64,000 bases of DNA from Pseudolabrys sp963742345 (GTDB taxonomy: Bacteria > Pseudomonadota > Alphaproteobacteria > Rhizobiales > Xanthobacteraceae): positions 518,947 through 582,946 of the forward strand of contig CAVULO010000008.1 in assembly GCA_963742345.1 (NCBI GenBank), given 5' to 3'. Each line of letters opens with the position of its first letter. Within the stretch, counting starts at the first letter, position 1. Positions 9,779 through 18,065 of the stretch are shown here, piece after piece. The notes below the pieces were generated by a model. That model was given only the letters and a program-made list of their open reading frames with translations. It was not told the DNA's origin and did not search any database. Made by a program: the position numbers and the translations under genes.

Positions 9779-9808
9779 AACCTAAACGGCAAAAACAGGG
9801 GGGAAACC

Positions 9809-11119
9809 ATGCAGGCAAAGACGCAACCCGGCGGCTTCGGGACCTCGATCGGCACGATCGCGTTAGCAAGCGCCATCGGCACGACGATCGAATGGTACGA
9901 TTTCTTTCTGTTCGGGGTGGTGACCCCGCTCGTGTTCAACAAATTATTCTTTCCAAACTTCGATCCGCTGGTTGGCACGCTGCTGGCATACACGACATTC
10001 TTTGTCGGGTTCATCTCGCGGCCGATCGGTGGAATAATATTTGGCCACTATGGTGATCGAATCGGGCGCAAGACCGTGCTCGTCCTCACCATCCTCATCA
10101 TGGGCATCGCAACATTCCTGATCGGATTGCTGCCGACCTATGCTTCGGTCGGCATTTGGGCTCCGATCATGCTGCTCTTCCTTCGTATCTTTCAGGGCAT
10201 CGGCATCGGCGGCGAATGGGGTGGCGCGGTGCTGATGGCGGTCGAGCATTCGCCGGCCGGCAGGCGCGGCTTCTACGGAAGTTGGCCGCAGATTGGCGTC
10301 CCGGCCGGTCTGCTTTTGAGTTCGGGAATGGTTTACCTGCTGTCCTATCTTCCGGAAAACGATTTCTTCACCTGGGGCTGGCGGATCGCTTTCCTCATCA
10401 GCGCGGTACTGGTCGCGGTCGGGCTTTATATCCGACTGAAGATTATGGAGACCCCGGCATTCACACGCATCCAGGAGTCCAAGAAAGTCGTACATGTGCC
10501 GTTCTTCGAGCTGTGGCAAACCCACGGCAAGAATACCCTGCTCGGCCTGGGTGCCCGTTATATCGAGGGCGTGACCTTCAATATCTTCGGCGTGTTCGTC
10601 GTCGGCTATCTCGCGGGTACTTTGGGGCTGCCGCGGCAGACCGCGCTTTCGGGCGTCATGATTTCATCGGCGATCATGATCATAATGCTGCCGATTTACG
10701 GCAATCTGTCGGACCGGATCGGCCGGCGCCGGATGTTTGGGGTCGCGGGTCTGCTGATCGGTATACTTTCGTTTCCGGCTTTCTGGCTGATGCAGACCAA
10801 AGACCCAACGCTGATCTGGATTGCGATTGCGGTTCCGTTCGCGTTTGTCTATCCGGCGGTTTACGGCCCGCAGGCCGCGCTATTTTCGGAACTGTTCGAT
10901 ACGCGCGTTCGCTACACCGGAATTTCATTCGTCTACCAGTTCTCAGGTATCTACGCGAGCGGGTTGACACCTATCATTGCCACTGCCTTGCTGCCGCTCG
11001 GCGGCGGCAAGCCTTGGCTGATCTGCTTGTACGTTTTGGCGGTCAGCGCGGTCAGTGCCCTCTCGGTCTTTGCGATGACCGAGGCGCACAAGCGAGACAT
11101 GGCCGTCGACAGCAAATAG
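9809..11119 (+). CDS. MFS transporter, metabolite:H+ symporter (ShiA/ProP-like) family
   Basis: This 436-residue inner-membrane protein has twelve predicted segments. The N-terminal GTTIEWYDFFLFG and the loop 2-3 motif HYGDRIGRKTVLVL mark the MHS branch (KgtP, ProP, ShiA), which imports organic acids, betaines and similar molecules with protons. A second loop motif, NLSDRIGRRRMFG, follows in the second half. A GGGGGGAAACC Shine-Dalgarno precedes the ATG. It is the fourth gene of the carboxylase operon, 30 bases after the BKACE gene, and may import the pathway substrate alongside the opposite-strand ABC system. Intact. Confidence 0.88.
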   Translation: MQAKTQPGGFGTSIGTIALASAIGTTIEWYDFFLFGVVTPLVFNKLFFPNFDPLVGTLLAYTTFFVGFISRPIGGIIFGHYGDRIGRKTVLVLTILIMGIATFLIGLLPTYASVGIWAPIMLLFLRIFQGIGIGGEWGGAVLMAVEHSPAGRRGFYGSWPQIGVPAGLLLSSGMVYLLSYLPENDFFTWGWRIAFLISAVLVAVGLYIRLKIMETPAFTRIQESKKVVHVPFFELWQTHGKNTLLGLGARYIEGVTFNIFGVFVVGYLAGTLGLPRQTALSGVMISSAIMIIMLPIYGNLSDRIGRRRMFGVAGLLIGILSFPAFWLMQTKDPTLIWIAIAVPFAFVYPAVYGPQAALFSELFDTRVRYTGISFVYQFSGIYASGLTPIIATALLPLGGGKPWLICLYVLAVSAVSALSVFAMTEAHKRDMAVDSK

Positions 11120-11147
11120 CCAGGCCCGAGCCGCGACGCGATCGATC

Positions 11148-11906
11148 ATGGATCTCAATCTCAAAGATCGCGTCGCGGTCATCACTGGCGGAGCTGCGGG
11201 CATCGGCGAGGCTATTGCGCGGGGGCTTGCGGCAGAAGGCTGCAATATTTTCATTCTCGACCGGGATGAAATTGCTGCCCGCAAATCGGCCACGTCGCTC
11301 ACGGAAAGCGGAGCGCAAGCGCAATCTGCCGCAGTAGACGTCTGCGACTCCGTTGCTCTGGCGCACGCCTTTGCCAAAATCGCCGCCATGCACAATCGGC
11401 TGGACATCCTGGTAAACGCGGCCGGAGTGCTCTCAACAGGGCTTGTTGCTGATCTACCGATCGCGGAGTGGCAACGCGTCAGCGAGATCAACCTTTCCGG
11501 CGTAATTTATTGCGCGAAAGCCGCAATTCCTTTCATGAGTCAAAAGCGCTATGGCCGCATTATCAACATTGCATCGGTGTCGGCTATGCGTGGTGGAGGT
11601 TCTGTTGGAAACACGCTTTACGGAACAACCAAAGCCGGTGTCGTTGCCCTGACGATGGGCCTTGCAAGGGAGCTCGGCCCCCACGCTATCACGGTCAATT
11701 CAATCGCACCGGCCATTGCCGACACGGCGATGACCCACGCCGCGCTTACTGAGGATGCAAGACGGAAGATCCTGGAACGGATACCGCTCGGGCGTCTCGC
11801 CAGCGTGTCCGATATTGCTGATCTCGCCGTATTTCTCGCCTCCGATCGCGCAAGCTTCATCACCGGTACTGTCATTCCGGTCGACGGCGGAATCCTGACA
11901 ACGTAG
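11148..11906 (+). CDS. Short-chain dehydrogenase/reductase (SDR)
   Basis: This 252-residue classical SDR has the cofactor motif TGGAAGIGEAIARGLA, NAAG (VNAAGVLSTG), the catalytic Tyr/Lys in YGTTKAGVVALTMGLA with the upstream Ser (IASVSAM), and the usual C-terminal FITGTVIPVDGG. An Asp at the end of strand 2 (ILDRDE) favours NAD over NADP. Such enzymes interconvert secondary alcohols and ketones. In this operon it could produce the ketone that the carboxylase then uses; that is inference. It starts 28 bases after the MFS gene. Intact. Confidence 0.9.
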   Translation: MDLNLKDRVAVITGGAAGIGEAIARGLAAEGCNIFILDRDEIAARKSATSLTESGAQAQSAAVDVCDSVALAHAFAKIAAMHNRLDILVNAAGVLSTGLVADLPIAEWQRVSEINLSGVIYCAKAAIPFMSQKRYGRIINIASVSAMRGGGSVGNTLYGTTKAGVVALTMGLARELGPHAITVNSIAPAIADTAMTHAALTEDARRKILERIPLGRLASVSDIADLAVFLASDRASFITGTVIPVDGGILTT

Positions 11907-11928
11907 TCGTTTCAGGGACTCAGACCTA

Positions 11929-12648
11929 ATGGACAAGATCGAATTTGCAGCCATCGGCATTGTGACCGTGGCAGGACTTGTGCGCGGCACGACCGGCTTT
12001 GGGGGGGCGATGTTGATGACGCCGGTACTCTCGATACTTTTTGGTCCGGTGCCCGCTGTCGTGACAGCCCTGCTCTTGGAAACCGCTGCTGCCCTCGTGA
12101 TGTTTCCGGACGCATTGCCGAAGGCAAACTGGCGGACCTTGCTGTATTTAACCCTCCCCGCAGTCATTACGGTGCCGCTTGGCGGCTACCTATTGCTGAC
12201 CGTCGATCCCGCGATTGCCCGGAAAATGATCTCGGCTGTGGTTATTGTGTTCAGTTCGATGTTGCTGTTCGGGCTTCGCTACAGCGGATCTCCACGCATT
12301 GTGACATCGCTCGCACTCGGAAGCGTCGTCGGAGCCTTGCTCGGTGCAACAAGCGTCGGGGCTCCACCGGTTATCCTCTATTTGCTTTCAGGTCCCGATT
12401 CCGCGGCAGTTACGCGCGCCAATTTGACCGTATTCGTTACAGCCATTTCCGTAATCGGCCTTGTTATGCTTGCGTCCGCCGGAGCCATAACGACGACTCT
12501 TGCTTTATCAGCGATCGCACTAACGATCCCGTTTCTGTTGGCCACATGGCTCGGGATTAAACTTTTCGCACAGTTGAGCGATGCTGGTGTGCGCCGGCTT
12601 GCTCTTGTGCTGATGCTTTGCGTCGGCGTGGGCAGCCTTTTTCTATAA
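11929..12648 (+). CDS. TauE/SafE family membrane permease
   Basis: This 239-residue membrane protein has seven or eight hydrophobic segments and the family's repeated motif (VRGTTGFGGAMLMTPVLS in the first half, GALLGATSVGAPPVILYLL in the second). TauE/SafE proteins export sulfite or sulfur-containing organic anions, but many members are uncharacterised. It is the last gene of the rightward operon, 22 bases after the SDR. Together with a taurine/sulfonate-type ABC importer in the same divergon, it raises the possibility of an organosulfur substrate. Intact. Confidence 0.85.
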   Translation: MDKIEFAAIGIVTVAGLVRGTTGFGGAMLMTPVLSILFGPVPAVVTALLLETAAALVMFPDALPKANWRTLLYLTLPAVITVPLGGYLLLTVDPAIARKMISAVVIVFSSMLLFGLRYSGSPRIVTSLALGSVVGALLGATSVGAPPVILYLLSGPDSAAVTRANLTVFVTAISVIGLVMLASAGAITTTLALSAIALTIPFLLATWLGIKLFAQLSDAGVRRLALVLMLCVGVGSLFL

Positions 12649-12674
12649 AGGACGCGTCGCGCATACCCCTGCAA

Positions 12675-12815
12675 TTAAAAGGTCAAACGGCTCCGCTCTG
12701 CCAAGGCCCGACGATAGTACGAAATGCTCGCGCGAACCCCGTAGCCCGCAGCAAAGCCCAAGGCGAAGCCGGCCGTCAAAATGGAAATAATAAATCGAGC
12801 TACGTGCGGTTCCAT
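12675..12815 (-). CDS. 46-residue membrane-anchored small protein
   Basis: An uninterrupted 46-codon frame starts MEPHVARFIISILTAGFALG, continues FAAGYGVRASISYYRRALAE and ends RSRLTF. It has a single hydrophobic helix with small residues, then a basic tail, so it is probably an inner-membrane protein with the C terminus in the cytoplasm. I recall similar small proteins in Bradyrhizobium-type genomes, but none with a known role. The Shine-Dalgarno is weak (GAACGGGA). It converges on the TauE gene, 26 bases apart. Confidence 0.5.
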   Translation of the reverse strand: MEPHVARFIISILTAGFALGFAAGYGVRASISYYRRALAERSRLTF

Positions 12816-12999
12816 TCCCGTTCTGAAACCATAGCATTCCAATTTTTTTATGGCACCACAGCGCAGCCGCGCTGAAATTTGTAGCGCTTAACTCACCGAC
12901 ATACCTTTCGTTTGAAAAAATTCGTTTTTTTCAACTTTTTCCAAAGCGAGTCCCCAATTTTGACACGCTATTACCAAATCTTGAGAGCAGCGTGTGCAC

Positions 13000-13097
13000 A
13001 CGAGGGGATCGGCTCCTCTTAGGTCTGATTCTGCGCCACACGCGGACTCCCACCTAAGACAGGCCGGGGCCGCGCACCAATATGCGCGGCCTTTTCC
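13000..13097 (+). ncRNA. Candidate structured small RNA ending in a terminator
   Basis: Three stems occur in series: GAGG/CTCC at the 5' side (about 13002-13017), CTTAGGT (13018-13024) with ACCTAAG (13052-13058), and a terminator-like GGCCGCGCA (13068-13076) with TGCGCGGCC (13083-13091) followed by TTTT. There is no plus-strand coding gene close upstream that would need this terminator. A plus-strand small RNA beginning somewhere after 12960 is the simplest reading. I could not match it to a known RNA family. Confidence 0.4.
13068..13097 (+). terminator. Rho-independent terminator
   Basis: A perfect 9-bp GC-rich stem (13068-13076 with 13083-13091) and a six-base loop CCAATA are followed by TTTTCC on the plus strand. 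Confidence 0.75.
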
Positions 13098-13170
13098 TTG
13101 CATAAATGCCGATTGTAAGCGGTCTCATCGTCGCGTACGCGATGCGGCAATAGCCGTGGTTCCCCTTGCT

Positions 13171-13362
13171 TCACCGGTTTACGATTCGGACGTTCAAAAA
13201 GTCTTCCCCGGCGGTCGAAACGTAGCAAGGATTGAAACCAGTTCCCCCGCAGGCCCCGGCTTGCGCATAGCTTGTTTCCGACATTGGCAACTTCCATGCG
13301 ATTACCGCTAACGAAAGAGCAATCACGGTAAAAACGACTTTCGTCCATAAATCTAACTGCAT
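13171..13362 (-). CDS. 63-residue small exported or membrane-anchored protein
   Basis: It begins MQLDLWTKVVFTVIALSLAV, one hydrophobic helix near the N terminus, followed by a short outer part with two Cys (GACGGTGFNPCYVSTAG). A strong Shine-Dalgarno (GGGAGGAG) sits just before the ATG at 13362. The Cys pair and the lone N-terminal anchor suggest a periplasmic face. No function is known to me. It starts 30 bases before the end of the hydroxyacyl-CoA dehydrogenase gene on the same strand, so it may be co-transcribed. Confidence 0.7.
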   Translation of the reverse strand: MQLDLWTKVVFTVIALSLAVIAWKLPMSETSYAQAGACGGTGFNPCYVSTAGEDFLNVRIVNR

Positions 13363-13392
13363 GACTCTCCTCCCACTGCTGGCATGGGCACC

Positions 13393-14913
13393 TCAATCAG
13401 GCGTGAGCAACGATACTCCTAGACGTGCGCGCCGGCGCAACCAGGTGGTGGCGCGATACTTCGGATCGAGTGTAATCGCGTGCATCCCGTCAAGGACTGC
13501 AAGCACCCGCGCGACGCCCAATGCATCCCCGAGCGCAAGCGGGCCTTTCGGATAGTTCAGACCGAGCTCGACTGCAGTGTCTATATCAACTGGCGCGGCA
13601 ATGCGCAGTTCGGCGATCCGCGCCCCGATATTGACGATCATCGCAAGCAGCCGCTGGACCACAAAGCCCGGACTATCGTTGATCACAGTCACCGGCACGC
13701 CGCCGGCTGACAGCGCCGCGACCGCTGCGCCAATTATTTCAGCCTTTGTGAGCGGGGTCTTCATCAATGTGCGTCGCCCCTCGAAGCGCCCGAACATGTC
13801 GACGGCAACGGTCCGGGTTGGATCTAGGCCAATGCGGACAGCCGCGTTCGAAGCGTCTTCGCCTAAAGGCGTGACAAAACAGAGCGCACCTGTGTCAGGC
13901 TGGCCGCCGAGTTGAACTTTAGCGCCGGCGCCCTCCAACCAACCGGCAAGTTCGCTACCGCCATCTTCGTGTGCAACCCAGGCCGATGTTGGCAATGCCT
14001 GGGTCAAAACGGAAATTGTTGGAGGACTCGCGATTGGCGGGCCATCATAGTTATAGAAACCCTGCTTGCTCTTGCGGCCAAGCAGGCCGCCGGCAACTCG
14101 TACCGCCATTTGCGCCGAAGGTTGGTACATCGGTTCAGCAAAATATTGTTCATAGATGCTCCCCATCACGGCGTGGGCGACGTCTCCCCCGACGAGGTCG
14201 AGTAATTCGAACGGGCCCATGCGAAATCCGGCAGCTTCTTTCATGAGCAAATCGACTTCGCGCGGGCTCGCGATGCCTTGCGAAACGATGCGCAAAGCCT
14301 CCGGCCCGTAAGCGCGGCCCGCGTGATTGACGACAAAGCCGGGTGTATCAGCCGCGACCACTGGATGTTTCCCAAGTCGTTTCACAAAACCTACAAGTGC
14401 CTCGACCAACTCCGGATCGCTCCGAAGACCGCCGATGACCTCGACCAATCGCATCAGCGGCGGTGGATTAAAGAAATGCAACCCGCCAACGCGCCCCGGT
14501 CTTGCGCAGCCGGCGGCGATCTCCGTCACGGAGAGGGAAGATGTGTTGGTGGCGAGCACCGCATCGGGCGCCAGACGTTTTTCCAGTTCACGAAACAGCT
14601 CGCGCTTGGCCTCGATATTTTCAACGATTGCTTCGATGACAATGTCGGCGCCTTTTGCCTCGTCTAACGAACCGATCGGTCTGAGACGATCGAACACGCT
14701 TCGCCTGGTTTCGACGGTCATGCGCCCTTTCGACATCAACCCGTCAAGAGCCTTGTCGACCGCAGCGATTGCCTCTTTCGCTGCTCCATCGCGAGAATCA
14801 AACAAAACAGTTGCGATACCTGCTTGCGCGCACACCTGTGCGATGCCGCGCCCCATGGTGCCGGCGCCAAATACTGCGGCGACCAGATCGGGCCTAGAAA
14901 GGTCTATCGCCAC
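13393..14913 (-). CDS. 3-hydroxyacyl-CoA dehydrogenase, PaaH-like
   Basis: This 506-residue enzyme oxidises 3-hydroxyacyl-CoA to 3-oxoacyl-CoA with NAD. The Rossmann motif is FGAGTMGRGIAQVCA and the catalytic His lies in LHFFNPPPLMRLVE. There are two C-terminal 3HCDH domains (one after DTPGFVVN near residue 185, a second after NDSPGFVVQRLL near residue 415), as in PaaH/PaaC-type enzymes. It starts three bases after the enoyl-CoA hydratase gene, so the two form a short beta-oxidation module. No other phenylacetate genes are nearby, so a specific link to that pathway is not supported. Intact. Confidence 0.9.
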   Translation of the reverse strand: MAIDLSRPDLVAAVFGAGTMGRGIAQVCAQAGIATVLFDSRDGAAKEAIAAVDKALDGLMSKGRMTVETRRSVFDRLRPIGSLDEAKGADIVIEAIVENIEAKRELFRELEKRLAPDAVLATNTSSLSVTEIAAGCARPGRVGGLHFFNPPPLMRLVEVIGGLRSDPELVEALVGFVKRLGKHPVVAADTPGFVVNHAGRAYGPEALRIVSQGIASPREVDLLMKEAAGFRMGPFELLDLVGGDVAHAVMGSIYEQYFAEPMYQPSAQMAVRVAGGLLGRKSKQGFYNYDGPPIASPPTISVLTQALPTSAWVAHEDGGSELAGWLEGAGAKVQLGGQPDTGALCFVTPLGEDASNAAVRIGLDPTRTVAVDMFGRFEGRRTLMKTPLTKAEIIGAAVAALSAGGVPVTVINDSPGFVVQRLLAMIVNIGARIAELRIAAPVDIDTAVELGLNYPKGPLALGDALGVARVLAVLDGMHAITLDPKYRATTWLRRRARLGVSLLTPD

Positions 14914-14916
14914 GCG

Positions 14917-15696
14917 TCACTGTCCTTCGAACTTCGGTTTTCTTTTTTCCATGAAGGCGCGCATGCCTTCTTTCTGATCGCGCGTAGCAAACTGCAATTG
15001 AAATGCCTTTCGCTCCAGCATCAGCGCGGTTTCGAGCGGCGCATTCAGACCGGCATTCACTATTTCCTTGATCTGCATGATCGAAACTGGCGGCATGGCG
15101 GCGATTTCGCGCGCAATATCGAGTGAGCGAGCGAGCGCCTGCCCGGTCGGCGCAACTTCGCTGATCACGCCCATATTCAGCGCTTCAGTGGCGCCAAACA
15201 TTCTCCCGGTCATGATCAGCAACATCGCGCGGTGGCGGCCGACGAGACGTGCAAGCTTTTGCGTGCCTCCCCCGCCTGGCAAAATTCCCACCTTTACCTC
15301 GGGCAAACCGAGTTTCGCTCCCTCGCCCGCAACAATGATGTCTGCGCACAAGGCCAACTCAAGCCCGCCTCCAAGTGCGAAGCCTTCGACCGCGGCGATC
15401 AACGGCTTTGGACAATCCATGATCGAGCGCCAATATTTCTGCACGTTTCGCGACATAACCTCGATCGGGGTCGCTTCCGCCATCTCGCCAATATCGGCAC
15501 CCGCAGCAAACGCCACATCCGAGCCCGTCACGACCAGGCAACGCACGGCATTGTCGGCACCAAAACGCGTAATCTCGTCGGCGAGCCGCGTGCGCACTTC
15601 GAGATTAAGTGCGTTGCGCACCTGCGGACGGTTAATCTTGAGTACGACAATGTCATCCGACCGACGTTCAACGATCAGAGAATCTGACGAGGTCAT
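14917..15696 (-). CDS. Enoyl-CoA hydratase/isomerase
   Basis: This 259-residue crotonase-fold protein has the oxyanion-hole motifs AFAAGADIGEMA and FALGGGLELALCADI. A Glu at the expected hydratase position is in GLPEVKVGILPGGGGTQKL. It probably hydrates trans-2-enoyl-CoA to 3-hydroxyacyl-CoA for the downstream dehydrogenase. It is the first gene of that two-gene unit. Chain-length preference is unknown. Intact. Confidence 0.9.
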   Translation of the reverse strand: MTSSDSLIVERRSDDIVVLKINRPQVRNALNLEVRTRLADEITRFGADNAVRCLVVTGSDVAFAAGADIGEMAEATPIEVMSRNVQKYWRSIMDCPKPLIAAVEGFALGGGLELALCADIIVAGEGAKLGLPEVKVGILPGGGGTQKLARLVGRHRAMLLIMTGRMFGATEALNMGVISEVAPTGQALARSLDIAREIAAMPPVSIMQIKEIVNAGLNAPLETALMLERKAFQLQFATRDQKEGMRAFMEKRKPKFEGQ

Positions 15697-15731
15697 GGCA
15701 ATCGTTCCACAATATTAGAGTAGCGCAGATT

Positions 15732-15754
15732 GGCAGGCGGCTTGCCCGCCTGCT
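15732..15754. other. Hairpin overlapping the protease stop codon
   Basis: GCAGGCGG (15733-15740) pairs with CCGCCTGC (15746-15753) around a five-base loop. There is no T-run on the minus strand after it, so it is a weak candidate terminator for the S8 protease gene. Confidence 0.35.
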
Positions 15755-17246
15755 ACTTGCGGGTTGTTGGGCTAATCACTGCAAGGGCATCGATGACGCC
15801 GGCTCCGACCTCGTAGCGCTTGCCTGCAATCCGATGCGCTGAGCGGATCAGATCGCTGCGTACCTGGGCTGGCGTGAGGTTCGGCTTTGCCGCCAACAGC
15901 AAGGCCACCACACCGCTAGCATGGGCGGCAGCAATCGAAGTGCCGGACGTAACCTGGTATCCGCCGTCGGGCGCGGTGGCGAGAATTTCAACGCCGGGGG
16001 CCGCCACAGCAACTTGCGGTCCGCGATTGGCCTGAGGCATCAGCTTGTCTTCTGCATCGGTTGCGGTCACGCCAATCACACCTGAATCGGCAGCCGGGTA
16101 AAGGGGCGGAGAGCCCGGGCCGGCATTGCCCACTGCCGCGATCAGCACCATCCCGCGCGCGTTGGCCTTGATCAGCATCTCCTGCAACATCGCGTCGGCG
16201 GGACCAGCAAAACTCATGTTGACGATGCGAGCGTTCTTGCTCGCCGCCCAATCGAGCGCTTTAAGGATGCTGAAGGTTGTGCTTTGCGCACTCTCCCCGG
16301 CCCCCGAAAATGCTCTTACCGCGAGTAATTTAACTTTCGGTGCGACACCGATGAGCTTGTTGTGCGCGGCAATCGCGCCAGCCATCGCGGTACCATGCGC
16401 GTGCGGTGACGTCGGTGTACCGACAGCGTCGTATTCGTCCGCGATCACGCCGGCAAGATCGGGGTGACTAGTATCGATCTTGGAATCGATCACAGCGATC
16501 AGCACGTCATCGCCACTGTTGATGCGGTGAGCTTCCACAAGATGCAGCTTGCGAACGACGTACTGCTCGGCGCCAGAGGGGTCCTGCTTTACCGTCGGCT
16601 GGGTCTGAACACCGACATAGAACATATTTGCCTGACCAGCTGACACCCCAGGGAAATTGCGCGCGATCTGGCGGAGCGTGTCACGCACCGAACGCGCAGC
16701 ATCGATGCGCCACCTTTCGATTGTCCGGCCGGTCAGCGTGAAAGTCTGCGTCTCGAGCTGCGTCAACTGAAGACCACGGGCCAGCGCATCACGCACCTGG
16801 GCCGACGTGCTGGAGAACTCAAGCAGCAGTTCATTATTTACAAAGCGCGTCTCTCCGGCCGGTGGAATATTGAACTGACGCCCGCGCACAGCCCGTCCTG
16901 ATTTGCGGTGTGGCGTCTTGTTCTGAGTATTCGGACCCGTGACCGTGGGCGGGACCAGCGCATCCGCCAAAAGCCAACCCAACGGACCCAACACGCAGCC
17001 GAACGTTGACCGGTAGGCTTCGTTGAGTGTCAGCTCACGGCCTAGCATCACCGTACCAATCATCGGCGAAACTGCGGCGCAGCCGATCGAGCCCATGACG
17101 TACCAGCCGAGCGGCGTAATCGGGTTTACCCGCGTTACTGTCGGCGGAACGCGACCACCATTAGGCGGGGTCTGGCCGAATGCTGGCACAAGCGCGCCAC
17201 CGACAATCGCGATCGCCACCAATGCGCACTTCGCAAATCCCCGCAT
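15753..17246 (-). CDS. S8 (subtilisin-like) serine protease, secreted
   Basis: About 497 residues from the ATG at 17246, preceded by AGGGG; a TTG at 17267 would add seven residues. A signal peptide (MRGFAKCALVAIAIVGG, cleavage near AFGQ) leads to a proline-rich and hydrophobic region, then an inhibitor-like prodomain. The catalytic domain has the Asp (AVIDSKIDTSHPDL), His (HAHGTAMAGAIAAH) and Ser (TSGTSIAAAHASG) of the S8 triad. It probably acts in the periplasm or outside the cell. It stands alone between the beta-oxidation pair and the MerR gene. Intact. Confidence 0.9.
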   Translation of the reverse strand: MRGFAKCALVAIAIVGGALVPAFGQTPPNGGRVPPTVTRVNPITPLGWYVMGSIGCAAVSPMIGTVMLGRELTLNEAYRSTFGCVLGPLGWLLADALVPPTVTGPNTQNKTPHRKSGRAVRGRQFNIPPAGETRFVNNELLLEFSSTSAQVRDALARGLQLTQLETQTFTLTGRTIERWRIDAARSVRDTLRQIARNFPGVSAGQANMFYVGVQTQPTVKQDPSGAEQYVVRKLHLVEAHRINSGDDVLIAVIDSKIDTSHPDLAGVIADEYDAVGTPTSPHAHGTAMAGAIAAHNKLIGVAPKVKLLAVRAFSGAGESAQSTTFSILKALDWAASKNARIVNMSFAGPADAMLQEMLIKANARGMVLIAAVGNAGPGSPPLYPAADSGVIGVTATDAEDKLMPQANRGPQVAVAAPGVEILATAPDGGYQVTSGTSIAAAHASGVVALLLAAKPNLTPAQVRSDLIRSAHRIAGKRYEVGAGVIDALAVISPTTRK

Positions 17247-17346
17247 AACGCCCCTTAGCCTCCCCAAATTGTGGGCTCAGGCATTGTACACGGCCATTGG
17301 TCGGGCACCATGCCCGCGCGGTTCATTGTCTTGAAGGGGAATACCG

Positions 17347-18010
17347 CTAGTGCGGCCGCGTTACTGCGGCATCGATCAACTTGCGGCACTCGGCAAGCTC
17401 GTGCAGCGCAGCGTGCAATTTGCGCAGATCGTCACGACCGAAGCCGCCGGCGGCTGCCTCAGGCGACGGTTGACGCGATGAGGCGGGGACGGATTCTCGG
17501 TGCCGCTTCGTGGATCGCACGATCTGTCGGATCAATGCGGGGAACCGGAGCACCAGTAAGTGGCGGTTCGACCCGGGCCGCTGCATCATCTTGCCGATCG
17601 GCTAGATCCCGTCCAATCAGCGACGATAGGCGGCCTCGCAAACCGTGCTCTTCGCCAGCAGTAACATCTTCCGTCGTCACAACTTCCTCAGCGAACTCTT
17701 CCTCTTCAACAACGCCATGGGGCGGCTGCGGCGCGCCTTCCTGCCACACGACCTGAACAAATTTCGCGCCTTGCTCGCGCAAAATTCGCTGCACACCGCG
17801 AATGGTGTAGCCCTCGCCATAAAGCAGATGACGTATCCCGCGCAGCAAATCGATGTCGTCGGGGCGATAGTAGCGCCTACCGCCGCCGCGCTTCATGGGC
17901 TTGATTTCGTGAAAGCGGCTCTCCCAAAAGCGCAGCACGTGCTGCGGCAGGTCGAGCTCATCTGCCACTTCACTGATGGTGCGAAATGCGTCTGGCGCCT
18001 TGCTGTCCAA
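17347..18010 (-). CDS. MerR-family regulator next to ihfA (probable frameshift near the C terminus)
   Basis: The N-terminal MerR helix-turn-helix and wing are clear (FRTISEVADELDLPQHVLRF, then GGGRRYYRPDDIDLLRGI), followed by a long acidic linker. In the first frame the protein would stop at 17459 with a low-complexity end. Another frame over 17347-17589 carries DDLRKLHAALHELAECRKLI, which resembles the conserved C-terminal helix of rhizobial relatives. A one-base shift between 17460 and 17590 is therefore likely. Its position beside ihfA is conserved in alphaproteobacteria. Its ligand and targets are unknown. Confidence 0.8.
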
Positions 18011-18065
18011 AGCGGCCCACTCCTGATTTTGAAACTAACGCGGCTACGCGCACTTGGACGACAGC

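Larger units (their letters stand above)
12816..13170. other. Intergenic region with two structured elements, no gene seen
   Basis: This spacer separates two small leftward genes. It contains a hairpin TTGAAAAAA/TTTTTTCAA (12912-12934) and, further right, the structured T-tailed element at 13000-13097 listed separately. No open frame with a plausible start and family resemblance was found on either strand. Confidence 0.5.

Noticed and set aside
13393..15696. Phenylacetate degradation cluster
   Set aside because: The two beta-oxidation genes resemble PaaH and PaaF, but no paaABCDE, paaK or paaJ is nearby. A general beta-oxidation role is safer.
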